Below are positions 1 through 7,813 of a DNA stretch of 14,437 bases, piece by piece. The translations under genes were made by a program, and so were the position numbers. The DNA comes from Bacteroidales bacterium (GTDB lineage Bacteria > Bacteroidota > Bacteroidia > Bacteroidales > UBA932), in contig JAAZCF010000021.1 in assembly GCA_012513425.1 (NCBI GenBank), forward strand, positions 1 through 14,437, given 5' to 3'. Position 1 is the stretch's first letter. Each line of letters starts with the position of its first letter. The notes beneath the pieces are model-generated. The model was not told the origin of the DNA. It searched no databases and was given only the letters and a program-made list of their open reading frames with translations.

Positions 1-443
1 CTCCAGAATATGTTATTGAAAAAATCGAAGCGGGTAAAGCCGTAATTGCTCTCACCGACAGCGGTGAATTTGCCGGCTTCTCTTATATTGAAACATGGGG
101 GCACAAACAATTTGTTGCCAATTCAGGACTTATAGTAAGCCACAAATTTCGCAAAATTGGCCTTGCTTCAAAAATCAAACAGCGCATATTCGCTCTTTCT
201 AGAGAGCTTTTCCCTGACGCAAAAATATTCAGCATTACTACCGGACTAGCTGTAATGAAAATAAACACTGCACTGGGATTCAAACCTGTCACCTTCTCTG
301 AACTTACAAATGATGAAGAGTTTTGGAAAGGTTGCGAAGGATGCAAAAACTTTGATATCCTCTCTCGTAATAACTTCGAGCGTTGCTTGTGTACAGGCCT
401 GCTCTACGACCCAAAAGATCATATAGAAATAAAAATAAAGTAA
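1..443 (+). CDS. GNAT-family N-acyltransferase, probable N-acylglutamate synthase (5' truncated)
   Basis: The reading frame is open from the left edge (first full codon at 3) to a TAA at 441-443. It gives the last 146 or so residues of an acyltransferase whose start is outside the window. The segment GLIVSHKFRKIGLASKIK contains the GNAT acyl-CoA pyrophosphate-binding pattern RxxGxA (RKIGLA, near 150-167). The C-terminal tail has four cysteines in a CEGC (333-344) and CLC (384-392) arrangement, which could bind a metal; that is inference. The gene ends 6 bp before argG and is the first visible gene of the arginine operon. An ArgB and ArgE pathway needs an N-acylglutamate and no argA or argJ is in view, so I infer that this enzyme acylates glutamate with acetyl-CoA or succinyl-CoA. 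GNAT genes beside argG are common in Bacteroidota. The fold and family are well supported; the substrate is not proven. Confidence 0.8.
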   Translation, partial: PEYVIEKIEAGKAVIALTDSGEFAGFSYIETWGHKQFVANSGLIVSHKFRKIGLASKIKQRIFALSRELFPDAKIFSITTGLAVMKINTALGFKPVTFSELTNDEEFWKGCEGCKNFDILSRNNFERCLCTGLLYDPKDHIEIKIK

Positions 444-449
444 AAGCCC

Positions 450-1649
450 ATGAAGAAGAAAGTAGTAGTCGCCTTTAGTGGTGGCCTGGATACCTCCTAC
501 ACAGTGATGTATCTCGCAAAAGAAAAAGGATTTGAGGTACATGCAGTATGTGCAAACACAGGTGGTTTCAGTGCTGAGCAACTTCAGACTAATGAAGCCA
601 ATGCATATAAATTAGGAGCGACAAAGTATGTTACCATTGATGTAACTAAAGAGTATTACGACAAAAGTCTTAAATACATGGTATGGGGAAATGTGCTCCG
701 CAATGGCACATACCCAATTTCAGTATCTTCTGAAAGGCTTTTTCAAGGCATGGCAATAGCGCGCTATGCCCAAGAAATTGAAGCCGACGCCATAGCTCAT
801 GGCTCTACCGGAGCAGGGAACGACCAAGTTCGCTTTGACATGACATTCTTGGTAATGTGCCCAGAAATGGAAATAATCACTCTTACCAGAGATAACAATT
901 TATCTCGCAAAGATGAAGTGGATTATTTGAATGCCAATGGTTTCAATGCCGATTTTGCAAAGTTGAAATATTCTTACAATGTTGGTATTTGGGGAACTTC
1001 AATCTGTGGAGGAGAAATTCTCGATTCAAAACAAGGCCTTCCTGAAAGCGCATATTTAAAACAAATAAGCAATCAAGGTAGCGAAATTTTGAGCATCGGC
1101 TTTAAAAATGGAGAAATTGAGAGCATTAATGGGAAACAATATGATGATAAGATTGCAGCTATTGCTAAAATAGAAACTATTGGCTGCAAATATGGTATTG
1201 GCAGGGATATGCATGTTGGTGACACCATTATCGGAATTAAAGGCCGAGTAGGCTTTGAAGCAGCAGCTCCTATGTTAATTATAGGAGCGCATAAATTCTT
1301 AGAGAAGTTTACACTTTCAAAATGGCAACAGTATTGGAAAGATCAAGTGGCAAATTGGTATGGAATGTTTCTGCATGAAAGCCAATATTTGGAGCCGGTA
1401 ATGAGGGATATCGAAGCCATGTTGGAAAGCAGCCAACGCAACGTCAATGGCATTGTCACTTTGGAATTGAGACCATATTGTTTCTCAACTGTCGGAGTTG
1501 ACTCTCCAGGTGATTTGGTAAAATCAAAGCTTGGAGAATATGGAGAAACTCAAAAAGGTTGGAGCGCAGAAGAAGCAAAAGGCTTCATCAAAGTAAGCTC
1601 CACACCACTCAGAGTCTATTATGGTAATCATAAAGACGAAATGATATGA
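450..1649 (+). CDS. argG: Argininosuccinate synthase
   Basis: This enzyme joins citrulline and aspartate in an ATP-dependent reaction to give argininosuccinate, the second-to-last step of arginine synthesis in the cytoplasm. The 399-residue protein has the usual family length. The N-type ATP pyrophosphatase loop SGGLDTS is at residues 10-16, and the conserved citrulline/aspartate-site segment GSTGAGNDQVRFD is at 118-130. The start is fixed by the MKKKVVVAFSGG N-terminus, 6 bp after the GNAT stop codon; there is no Shine-Dalgarno sequence before it. Its stop TGA overlaps the argC start as ATGA, which suggests translational coupling. Being placed early in the operon although it acts late in the pathway is typical of Bacteroidota arginine clusters. 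Confidence 0.97.
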   Translation: MKKKVVVAFSGGLDTSYTVMYLAKEKGFEVHAVCANTGGFSAEQLQTNEANAYKLGATKYVTIDVTKEYYDKSLKYMVWGNVLRNGTYPISVSSERLFQGMAIARYAQEIEADAIAHGSTGAGNDQVRFDMTFLVMCPEMEIITLTRDNNLSRKDEVDYLNANGFNADFAKLKYSYNVGIWGTSICGGEILDSKQGLPESAYLKQISNQGSEILSIGFKNGEIESINGKQYDDKIAAIAKIETIGCKYGIGRDMHVGDTIIGIKGRVGFEAAAPMLIIGAHKFLEKFTLSKWQQYWKDQVANWYGMFLHESQYLEPVMRDIEAMLESSQRNVNGIVTLELRPYCFSTVGVDSPGDLVKSKLGEYGETQKGWSAEEAKGFIKVSSTPLRVYYGNHKDEMI

Positions 1650-2614
1650 TTAAAATAGCCATAGCCGGTGGCACCGGATACACAGCCGGAGAATTGCTTA
1701 GAATACTGATTAATCATCCCCAAGTATCTATTGTTGATGTTATCAGCACTACAAGTGCCGGTCAAAGAATCTCTTCTTTTCATAGAGATTTGCTTGGTGA
1801 CTGCGATTTGAAATTCACTGACCACTTAAGTTCTGACATTGATTTTATCTTTTTATGTCTAGGTCATGGACTTTCCAGAGAATTCATCGACACTCACGAT
1901 ATTCCTGCTTCATGCAAAATCATTGACTTGGGAAATGATTTCCGCACTGACAGTGATTATAAAGGGATGCATTTTGTTTATGGTCTCACTGATGTTTTCA
2001 AGCATGATGTTGAGGATTGCCAATATGTGGCTAATCCAGGTTGCTTTGCAACTTGCATTCAACTTTCCACAGTTCCACTGGCAGCAATACACCAACTGAA
2101 GGATGCAATTCATATAACTGCCATCACCGGCTCTACCGGGGCTGGAAGAAAATTGGCAGAAACCTCTCACTTTAGTTATAGAAATAACAACATTTCTGTA
2201 TATAAACCTTTCACTCACCAACATTTGGATGAAATTAAGCAAACTTTGAGCATATTGGGCGGAGATTGTCCTCAAATAAACTTTGTACCAATGAGAGGAG
2301 ACTTCGCCAGAGGCATTTTTGCAAGTATATATACCAAATGCGACATGGGCGCAGAGGAACTTAATCAATTATATAAAAACTACTATAGCGATTCACAATT
2401 TGTTCATGTAAGCGATGAGCCAATCAGTATGAAAGAGGTTGTAGGCACAAACAAATGTTTACTTCACCTTGAAAGTCATAATGGCTATGCTTTTATCACA
2501 GGCATCATTGATAACCTTACAAAAGGAGCAAGCGGACAAGCTGTAGAAAATATGAACTTGATGTATGGCCTTGAGCAAAGCTTAGGCCTAAAATTCAAAG
2601 CTAATTTCTTTTAA
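1646..2614 (+). CDS. argC: N-acyl-gamma-glutamyl-phosphate reductase
   Basis: ArgC uses NADPH to reduce N-acylglutamyl phosphate to the semialdehyde, the third step of the acylated branch. The 322-residue protein opens with a Rossmann dinucleotide-binding loop, GGTGYTAG, at residues 8-15. The catalytic cysteine is C133 in NPGCFATC. Downstream, TGSTGAG and SHFSYRNNN match the substrate-binding part of the family. The ATG overlaps the argG stop by 4 bp, and only 1 bp separates its stop from argD. The acyl group (acetyl or succinyl) cannot be read from this sequence with confidence; the neighbouring ArgF' points toward succinyl. Nothing looks broken or unusual. Confidence 0.95.
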   Translation: MIKIAIAGGTGYTAGELLRILINHPQVSIVDVISTTSAGQRISSFHRDLLGDCDLKFTDHLSSDIDFIFLCLGHGLSREFIDTHDIPASCKIIDLGNDFRTDSDYKGMHFVYGLTDVFKHDVEDCQYVANPGCFATCIQLSTVPLAAIHQLKDAIHITAITGSTGAGRKLAETSHFSYRNNNISVYKPFTHQHLDEIKQTLSILGGDCPQINFVPMRGDFARGIFASIYTKCDMGAEELNQLYKNYYSDSQFVHVSDEPISMKEVVGTNKCLLHLESHNGYAFITGIIDNLTKGASGQAVENMNLMYGLEQSLGLKFKANFF

Positions 2615-2615
2615 T

Positions 2616-3740
2616 ATGGAACTATTTAAAACATATAAATTATGGCCGATTGAGCCTGTCAAAGCTAATGGATGCTATGTCTGGGATTCAGAAGGCCAAA
2701 AATATCTTGATTTTTATGGCGGACATGCCGTCATTTCTATTGGGCATTGCCACCCTACTTATGTATCAATGCTTGAGAACCAACTCAAAAAAATCGGCTT
2801 CTACTCAAATGCTGTTGAGAACAGTCTTCAAAAACAGTTGGCAAAAGAGTTAGGAGACCAATGCGGATACAATGACTATTACTTATTTTTATGCAATAGT
2901 GGAGCTGAAGCTAATGAAAATGCATTCAAACTGGCCTCTTTTCACACCGGCAGGAAAAAAATTCTTGCTTTAGGCAGAGCATTTCACGGGCGTACCAGCG
3001 GTGCAGTAGCAGCCACTGATAACCCTGCAATTCAATCAGAATTCAACAAAACTAATAATGTAGAATTCACACCCTTGAATGATATTGACTCTGTGCAAAG
3101 CAAGCTTGACACTAAAGAATTTGCAGCAGTTATTATTGAAGGTATTCAGGGAGTGGCCGGTATTTTCGAAGCTTCTTCAGAGTTTTGGCAGGCAACACGC
3201 AAGGCCTGTGATGAAAGCGGCACTGTTTTGATTGCTGATGAAATTCAGAGTGGATATGGAAGAAGCGGTAAGTTTTTTGCCCATCAGTTCTTTGGAATAA
3301 AAGCCGATATTATTAGTGTTGCCAAAGGCATAGGAAATGGTTTCCCTATGGGAGCAATCTTAATTAGTGATATTTTCAAAGCCAGATACGGCATGTTGGG
3401 TACAACTTTCGGAGGTAGCCATATGGCCTGTACTGCAGCATTAGCTGTATTGAAGGTAATCAAAGATGAAAAATTGATTGAAAATGCAGCAGAGATCGGG
3501 GCTTATTTAATGGAGAATCTGAAAGGTAATCCAGCCATCAAAGATTTGAGAGGCAAAGGCTTGATGATTGGCATTGAACTTAAAGATGAATACATTGATT
3601 TACGTGACAAGCTTTTATTTGAAAAGCATATTTTCACAGGCGGAGCAGCAAAAAATGTCATTAGATTATTGCCTCCATTGATGATTAAAAAGGCTGAAGC
3701 CGATATTTTTCTAAACGCATTTAACTCCCTTACAAAATGA
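2616..3740 (+). CDS. argD: N-acylornithine aminotransferase (PLP-dependent, class III)
   Basis: ArgD transfers an amino group from glutamate to N-acylglutamate semialdehyde, giving N-acylornithine. The 374 residues show the class III aminotransferase layout: the phosphate-binding loop SGAEAN at 95-100, AFHGRT at 122-127, the cofactor-contacting aspartate D208 in IADEIQSGYGR, and the Schiff-base lysine K237 in SVAKGIGNGFPMGA. FGGSHMAC follows as the second phosphate-contacting segment. It lies between argC and argF', starting 1 bp after the argC stop and overlapping argF' by 4 bp (ATGA). Succinylornithine and acetylornithine aminotransferases cannot be told apart by eye. An ornithine or 4-aminobutyrate aminotransferase is less likely because of the operon. 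Confidence 0.94.
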   Translation: MELFKTYKLWPIEPVKANGCYVWDSEGQKYLDFYGGHAVISIGHCHPTYVSMLENQLKKIGFYSNAVENSLQKQLAKELGDQCGYNDYYLFLCNSGAEANENAFKLASFHTGRKKILALGRAFHGRTSGAVAATDNPAIQSEFNKTNNVEFTPLNDIDSVQSKLDTKEFAAVIIEGIQGVAGIFEASSEFWQATRKACDESGTVLIADEIQSGYGRSGKFFAHQFFGIKADIISVAKGIGNGFPMGAILISDIFKARYGMLGTTFGGSHMACTAALAVLKVIKDEKLIENAAEIGAYLMENLKGNPAIKDLRGKGLMIGIELKDEYIDLRDKLLFEKHIFTGGAAKNVIRLLPPLMIKKAEADIFLNAFNSLTK

Positions 3741-4690
3741 AGACTTTCCTTGGGCCAAAAGACTTGCCAAGCATAGAATATGCACTAAAAGAAGCCAGAT
3801 TTATTAAAGAAAATCGCTTTGCCGACCAACATCTTGGCACAAACAAAACCATTTTGCTGGTGTTTTTCAATTCTAGTCTGCGGACAAGACTCAGCACTCA
3901 AAAAGCAGCAATGAATTTGGGGATGAACACAATTGTGTTGGACATCAACCAAGGTGCATGGAAATTGGAAACAGAAAGAGGTGTAATAATGGATGGTGAT
4001 AAAAGTGAGCATATCTTGGAAGCTATCCCCGTTATGTCAAGTTATTGCGATATTGTCGGAGTACGATCTTTTGCTGGTTTGAAAGACAAAAAATATGATT
4101 ATAATGAAACCATAATCAACCAATTCATTCAATACTCCGGGAAACCTGTTATTAGCATGGAAAGTGCAACTGTGCATCCTATGCAGGCTTTTGCTGACCT
4201 TATTACTATTGAAGAATATAAGGATAAAGCAAGGCCAAAAGTCGTCATGACTTGGGCCCCACATCCAAAAGTTCTGCCACAAGCTGTGCCAAATTCTTTT
4301 GCCCAATGGATGAATGCCACTGACTATGAGTTTGTTATAACTCATCCTAAAGGCTATGAATTAGAACCTGAATTTGTAGGAAATGCCATAGTTGATTATG
4401 ATCAGAATAAAGCCCTCAAAGGGGCAGACTTCGTATATGCCAAAAACTGGTCAGCTTGCATGGAGCCTCATTATGGAGAGATACTCAGCATGGATCGCGA
4501 CTGGACTGTTGATACTAAAAAAATGGCACTTACAAATAATGCATATTTCATGCATTGCTTACCTGTCAGAAGAGGAATGATTGTCAGCGACGATGTGATC
4601 GAATCTCCAAGAAGTCTCGTAATACAAGAGGCTGCCAATAGAGAAATCAGTGCTCAAACTGTAATTAAAGAAGTTTTAAAATCTTTGTAA
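3737..4690 (+). CDS. argF': N-acylornithine carbamoyltransferase (ArgF'), probably N-succinylornithine-specific
   Basis: This protein carbamoylates acylated ornithine to acylcitrulline, replacing ordinary ornithine carbamoyltransferase in Bacteroidota. The 317 residues carry the carbamoyl-phosphate loop FFNSSLRTRLS (43-53), HPMQ (147-150) and HCLPVRR (273-279). The overall pattern, including NQGAWKLETERG and MDGDKSEH, resembles the Bacteroides fragilis N-succinylornithine enzyme as I recall it. The specificity position is Pro90 in that enzyme and Glu92 in the Xanthomonas N-acetylornithine enzyme; here it is Ser90. The lysine reported to be carboxylated in the Xanthomonas enzyme (K302) corresponds to Ile282 here, also a succinyl-type feature. 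A non-Glu residue favours a succinyl substrate. The gene overlaps argD by 4 bp and argB by 1 bp. The family is certain; the acyl preference is inference. Confidence 0.92.
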   Translation: MKTFLGPKDLPSIEYALKEARFIKENRFADQHLGTNKTILLVFFNSSLRTRLSTQKAAMNLGMNTIVLDINQGAWKLETERGVIMDGDKSEHILEAIPVMSSYCDIVGVRSFAGLKDKKYDYNETIINQFIQYSGKPVISMESATVHPMQAFADLITIEEYKDKARPKVVMTWAPHPKVLPQAVPNSFAQWMNATDYEFVITHPKGYELEPEFVGNAIVDYDQNKALKGADFVYAKNWSACMEPHYGEILSMDRDWTVDTKKMALTNNAYFMHCLPVRRGMIVSDDVIESPRSLVIQEAANREISAQTVIKEVLKSL

Positions 4691-5457
4691 TGGATCATCT
4701 TTCGGTTATAAAAATAGGCGGCAATGTTGTAGACAATCCTTCTGCATTGGATGAATTCTTGAATAACTTCGTATCCTTTAAAGGCCCAAAAATTTTGGTT
4801 CACGGAGGTGGCGTAATGGCCAGCAACGTTTTGAAAAGCATGGGAATTGAGCCAAAAATGGTGGATGGGAGAAGAATAACAGATGAACCCACTCTCAAAG
4901 TTGCTGTGGCAGTATATGCAGGTTGGTTGAATAAAATGATTGTAGCCTCATTACAAGCCAAAGGATGCAATGCAATTGGTCTCTCCGGTGCAGATTGTAA
5001 TTTAATACAAGCAGTCATAAGGCCAAAAGAGCCAGTTGACTTCGGATATGTTGGTAATGTCACTGCGGTAAATGGGGCAGTGTTGCAATCTTTCTTAAAT
5101 CAAGGCTTAACCCCTGTGCTCTGCGCTGTTAGCCACGATTGCATGGGGAATCTACTCAATACAAATGCAGACACCATAGCTTCATGCACTGCAAAAGCTA
5201 TGGCGAATTTATTCCCTACTGATTTAATTTTCTGCTTTGAAAAAGACGGAGTCTTATCAGACCCTGATGACAACAATAGTGTTATTTCCAATATTGACAA
5301 AGCAACATATTTACAACTAAAAGAAGCCGGGATTATTTCAAAAGGAATGATTCCAAAAATTGACAATGCATTTGCTGCTATTGAGGCCTCTGTCAGCAAG
5401 GTTATCATTAAAAATGCATTAAATTTGAACAAAGATATTCAAACCACTATTGCATGA
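4690..5457 (+). CDS. argB: N-acylglutamate kinase
   Basis: ArgB phosphorylates N-acylglutamate with ATP, the second step of the acylated branch. The 255-residue protein has the amino acid kinase fold markers: KIGGN at 8-12, VHGGG at 37-41, GRRITD at 60-65, LSGAD at 98-102, NTNADT near 157-162 and GMIPKID at 219-225. The N-terminus begins directly with the first strand and has no leading helix. In this family an extra N-terminal helix builds the arginine-sensitive hexamer, so this enzyme is probably arginine-insensitive, like that of E. coli; that is inference from length. The start shares one base with the argF' stop (TAATG), and its own stop overlaps argE by 4 bp. Confidence 0.95.
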   Translation: MDHLSVIKIGGNVVDNPSALDEFLNNFVSFKGPKILVHGGGVMASNVLKSMGIEPKMVDGRRITDEPTLKVAVAVYAGWLNKMIVASLQAKGCNAIGLSGADCNLIQAVIRPKEPVDFGYVGNVTAVNGAVLQSFLNQGLTPVLCAVSHDCMGNLLNTNADTIASCTAKAMANLFPTDLIFCFEKDGVLSDPDDNNSVISNIDKATYLQLKEAGIISKGMIPKIDNAFAAIEASVSKVIIKNALNLNKDIQTTIA

Positions 5458-6503
5458 TACCTATAGATTATTACATATCATATGCTTCTGAGCTATTGAC
5501 CAAAATCATCAGCATTCCTGCTGAAAGCTTTTTAGAAAAAGAGAGGGCTGACTATTTGTTTTCTTATTTAAGCAAGCAAGAATCAGTCTTTCCTGAAAGA
5601 TATGGTAATAATATAATAGTTAAGCATATCAAAGCAGACAAACCCACTCTTATGCTTTGTGCCCATATTGACACAGTGCCCCCAGCCAATGGATATAGTT
5701 TCGACCCTATTAATCCTCCAATAGATGAAATGAGGATTTTGGGATTGGGAAGTAATGATGACGGAGCCAGTGTGGTTAGTATGATAGCTGTATTTTGCTA
5801 TTTTGTTCAAAATAACATTGACTTGCCATTCAACATTATATTGGCACTCAGCTGCGAAGAAGAGCGCTCCGGTCAAGGAGGGATGAAATCAATCAACAAG
5901 ATGGTTGAGGCAATTGCAGATTTTGCAATAGTTGGTGAGCCCACTTGCATGAAAGCTGCTATAGCCGAAAAAGGATTGTTGGTGATAGATGGAGTATGCA
6001 GTGGTAAAAGTGCCCATTGCGCTCATTGGGAGCAAGGCGATAACGCCCTCTATAAGGCCGTTGATGCAATTTCTGCAATAAAAGCCCTCCCAATAGAAAA
6101 TCTTAACATAACGCAAATTCATGCCGGGAGTTCGCACAATGTCATTCCTGACATCTGTAACTTTGTCATCGACATTCGCACCACTGGAGAGCTTAGCAAT
6201 GAAGACATTCTTACTACTATTCAGAATGCTGCTCCAAATTGTACTTGCTCTGCAAGAAATATGGCAAACCACGCGAGTGCCATTGCCATAGATCATCCTT
6301 TGGTAATCACTGCCAAATCATTAAATATTGAAACATACATATCCCCTACCACTTCAGATTGGATGAGAATATCAATTCCTGCAATAAAAATGGGGCCGGG
6401 AGATAGCGATAGATCGCACAAAGCTGATGAGTTTGTGTATAAAAACGAATTAGCTGAAGGGATTAATACCTATATTAAATTTATTTCTCATATACAATTA
6501 TAA
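5454..6503 (+). CDS. argE: N-acylcitrulline/N-acylornithine deacylase (M20 metallopeptidase family)
   Basis: This is a two-zinc M20 hydrolase that removes the acyl group in arginine synthesis. Because ArgF' in this operon makes acylcitrulline, the natural substrate is probably N-acylcitrulline, releasing citrulline for ArgG. Visible active-site elements are H71 and D73 in HIDTVP, the bridging Asp in GLGSNDDGAS (about D102), the EE pair in SCEEERSGQGG (135-136), the metal ligand E162 in GEPT, the dimer-domain histidine in GKSAHCAH (H188) and a C-terminal metal histidine H322 in GPGDSDRSHKADE. The length of 349 is normal. The family also contains succinyl-diaminopimelate desuccinylases, but the operon position makes an arginine role far more likely. 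The start overlaps argB by 4 bp, and 2 bp separate it from argH. Confidence 0.9.
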   Translation: MIPIDYYISYASELLTKIISIPAESFLEKERADYLFSYLSKQESVFPERYGNNIIVKHIKADKPTLMLCAHIDTVPPANGYSFDPINPPIDEMRILGLGSNDDGASVVSMIAVFCYFVQNNIDLPFNIILALSCEEERSGQGGMKSINKMVEAIADFAIVGEPTCMKAAIAEKGLLVIDGVCSGKSAHCAHWEQGDNALYKAVDAISAIKALPIENLNITQIHAGSSHNVIPDICNFVIDIRTTGELSNEDILTTIQNAAPNCTCSARNMANHASAIAIDHPLVITAKSLNIETYISPTTSDWMRISIPAIKMGPGDSDRSHKADEFVYKNELAEGINTYIKFISHIQL

Positions 6504-6505
6504 TT

Positions 6506-7813
6506 ATGCAAACACTCTGGAATAAAGGCACATCAGCCACCGAAATTGTTGAAGACTTCACAGTATCCAACGACCGCACATTAGATTTAAAACTTGCCAA
6601 ATATGATGTATTAGGCTCAAAAGCCCATATTGCCATGTTGACAAAAATCGGTTTGCTAGATGCTTCTGAAGAACAATTATTGCAAAAAGAGCTGAGTTTG
6701 ATATTGAATACTATTGAGAAAGGTAATTTTATACTGGAAGACGAAGCTGAAGACATTCATTCTCAGATTGAGATTTTGCTTACCAGAAAATTGGGTGATA
6801 TTGGTAAAAAAATTCATTCAGGGCGCAGTCGCAACGATCAAGTATTAGTTGATTTAAAACTATATATGAGAGATGAGTTGGATATGCTTTCCCAAGAAGT
6901 ACAAACTTTGTTTGCCCAATATCAGCAATTAAGCGAACAGTATAAAGAGGTATTGCTTCCTGGCTATACTCATGCTCAAGTTGCCATGCCTTCTTCATTC
7001 GGACTATGGTTCGGGGCATATGCTGAGAGTCTTGCTGATGACATGATAATGATTAGAGCCGCTCGTAAAATAGCAGACCAGAATCCTCTTGGGTCAGCTG
7101 CAGGCTATGGTAGTTCTTTTCCTTTAGATAGAGCCATGACTACATCTCTTCTTCATTTCTCAGAAATGCACTATAATGTCATTGCTGCACAGATGAGTCG
7201 TTCAAAAACGGAGAAATCATTTGCTATGGCACTGGCTGCATTAGCAAGCACATTGAATAAGTTTGCTGCTGATTGCTGTATGTATATGTGTACGAACTTT
7301 CATTTCATCTCTTTCCCTGACTCTCTCACTACTGGGAGCAGCATCATGCCTCATAAGAAAAATCCTGATGTATGGGAAGTTCTAAGAGCAAAAACTAATC
7401 GACTTCAAAGCGTTCAAAATGAGATTGCACTGCTCTGCGCCAATCATCCTCATGGTTATCATAGAGATTATCAGTTGCTTAAAGATATACTTTTCCCTGC
7501 AATAGACATGATGCATTCATGCATAAAAATGTGCTCATATATGCTGGAACACATTCAAGTCAATGACCATATTTTAAAAGATTCTTCACTTTATGATCCT
7601 ATGTTCACAGTCGAAATGGTTAATAATATGGTTGTTGCAGGAACTCCTTTTAGAGATGCTTATAAAGAAGTCGGTATAGCTGTGCAAGAAGGTAGATTTA
7701 GTTTTACCAAACCTGAAAAAACATCAGACTTGAAACACACTCACGAGGGTAGCATAGGGAACCTTTGCACAGAGGAGATAAAAAAGAAAATGGAAAAAGC
7801 TTCTAAATGGTAA
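6506..7813 (+). CDS. argH: Argininosuccinate lyase
   Basis: ArgH splits argininosuccinate into arginine and fumarate, the last step of the pathway. The 435-residue protein belongs to the fumarase/aspartase superfamily; its signature GSSIMPHKKNP is at residues 277-287, on the catalytic serine loop. Other family segments are HSGRSRNDQV and GYTHAQVAMPSSFG. It is slightly shorter than the E. coli enzyme (457, from memory), which is not suspicious. It is the last gene of the operon, 2 bp after argE. Its 3' end overlaps the oppositely oriented RNase G gene by 11 bp, so no intergenic terminator is possible between the two. Confidence 0.97.
   Translation: MQTLWNKGTSATEIVEDFTVSNDRTLDLKLAKYDVLGSKAHIAMLTKIGLLDASEEQLLQKELSLILNTIEKGNFILEDEAEDIHSQIEILLTRKLGDIGKKIHSGRSRNDQVLVDLKLYMRDELDMLSQEVQTLFAQYQQLSEQYKEVLLPGYTHAQVAMPSSFGLWFGAYAESLADDMIMIRAARKIADQNPLGSAAGYGSSFPLDRAMTTSLLHFSEMHYNVIAAQMSRSKTEKSFAMALAALASTLNKFAADCCMYMCTNFHFISFPDSLTTGSSIMPHKKNPDVWEVLRAKTNRLQSVQNEIALLCANHPHGYHRDYQLLKDILFPAIDMMHSCIKMCSYMLEHIQVNDHILKDSSLYDPMFTVEMVNNMVVAGTPFRDAYKEVGIAVQEGRFSFTKPEKTSDLKHTHEGSIGNLCTEEIKKKMEKASKW

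Noticed and set aside
246..581. Open frame of 111 codons on the - strand across the GNAT/argG junction
   Set aside because: Opposite to two genes with clear motifs; the translation has no recognisable domain.
1910..2368. Open frame of 152 codons on the - strand inside argC
   Set aside because: It lies fully antisense to a well-supported argC, has no recognisable motif, and reads like a frame shadow.
3737..4690. Ordinary ornithine carbamoyltransferase (argF)
   Set aside because: The GAWKLETERG and MDGDKSEH segments and the HCLPVRR context match the acylornithine carbamoyltransferases, and the operon provides a deacylase acting afterwards.
5889..6296. Open frame of 135 codons on the - strand inside argE
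   Set aside because: Fully antisense to argE, whose catalytic motifs are intact; no motif or promoter of its own.
5454..6503. Succinyl-diaminopimelate desuccinylase (dapE) instead of argE
   Set aside because: Same M20 family, but a 4-bp overlap with argB and a 2-bp gap to argH place it in arginine synthesis.
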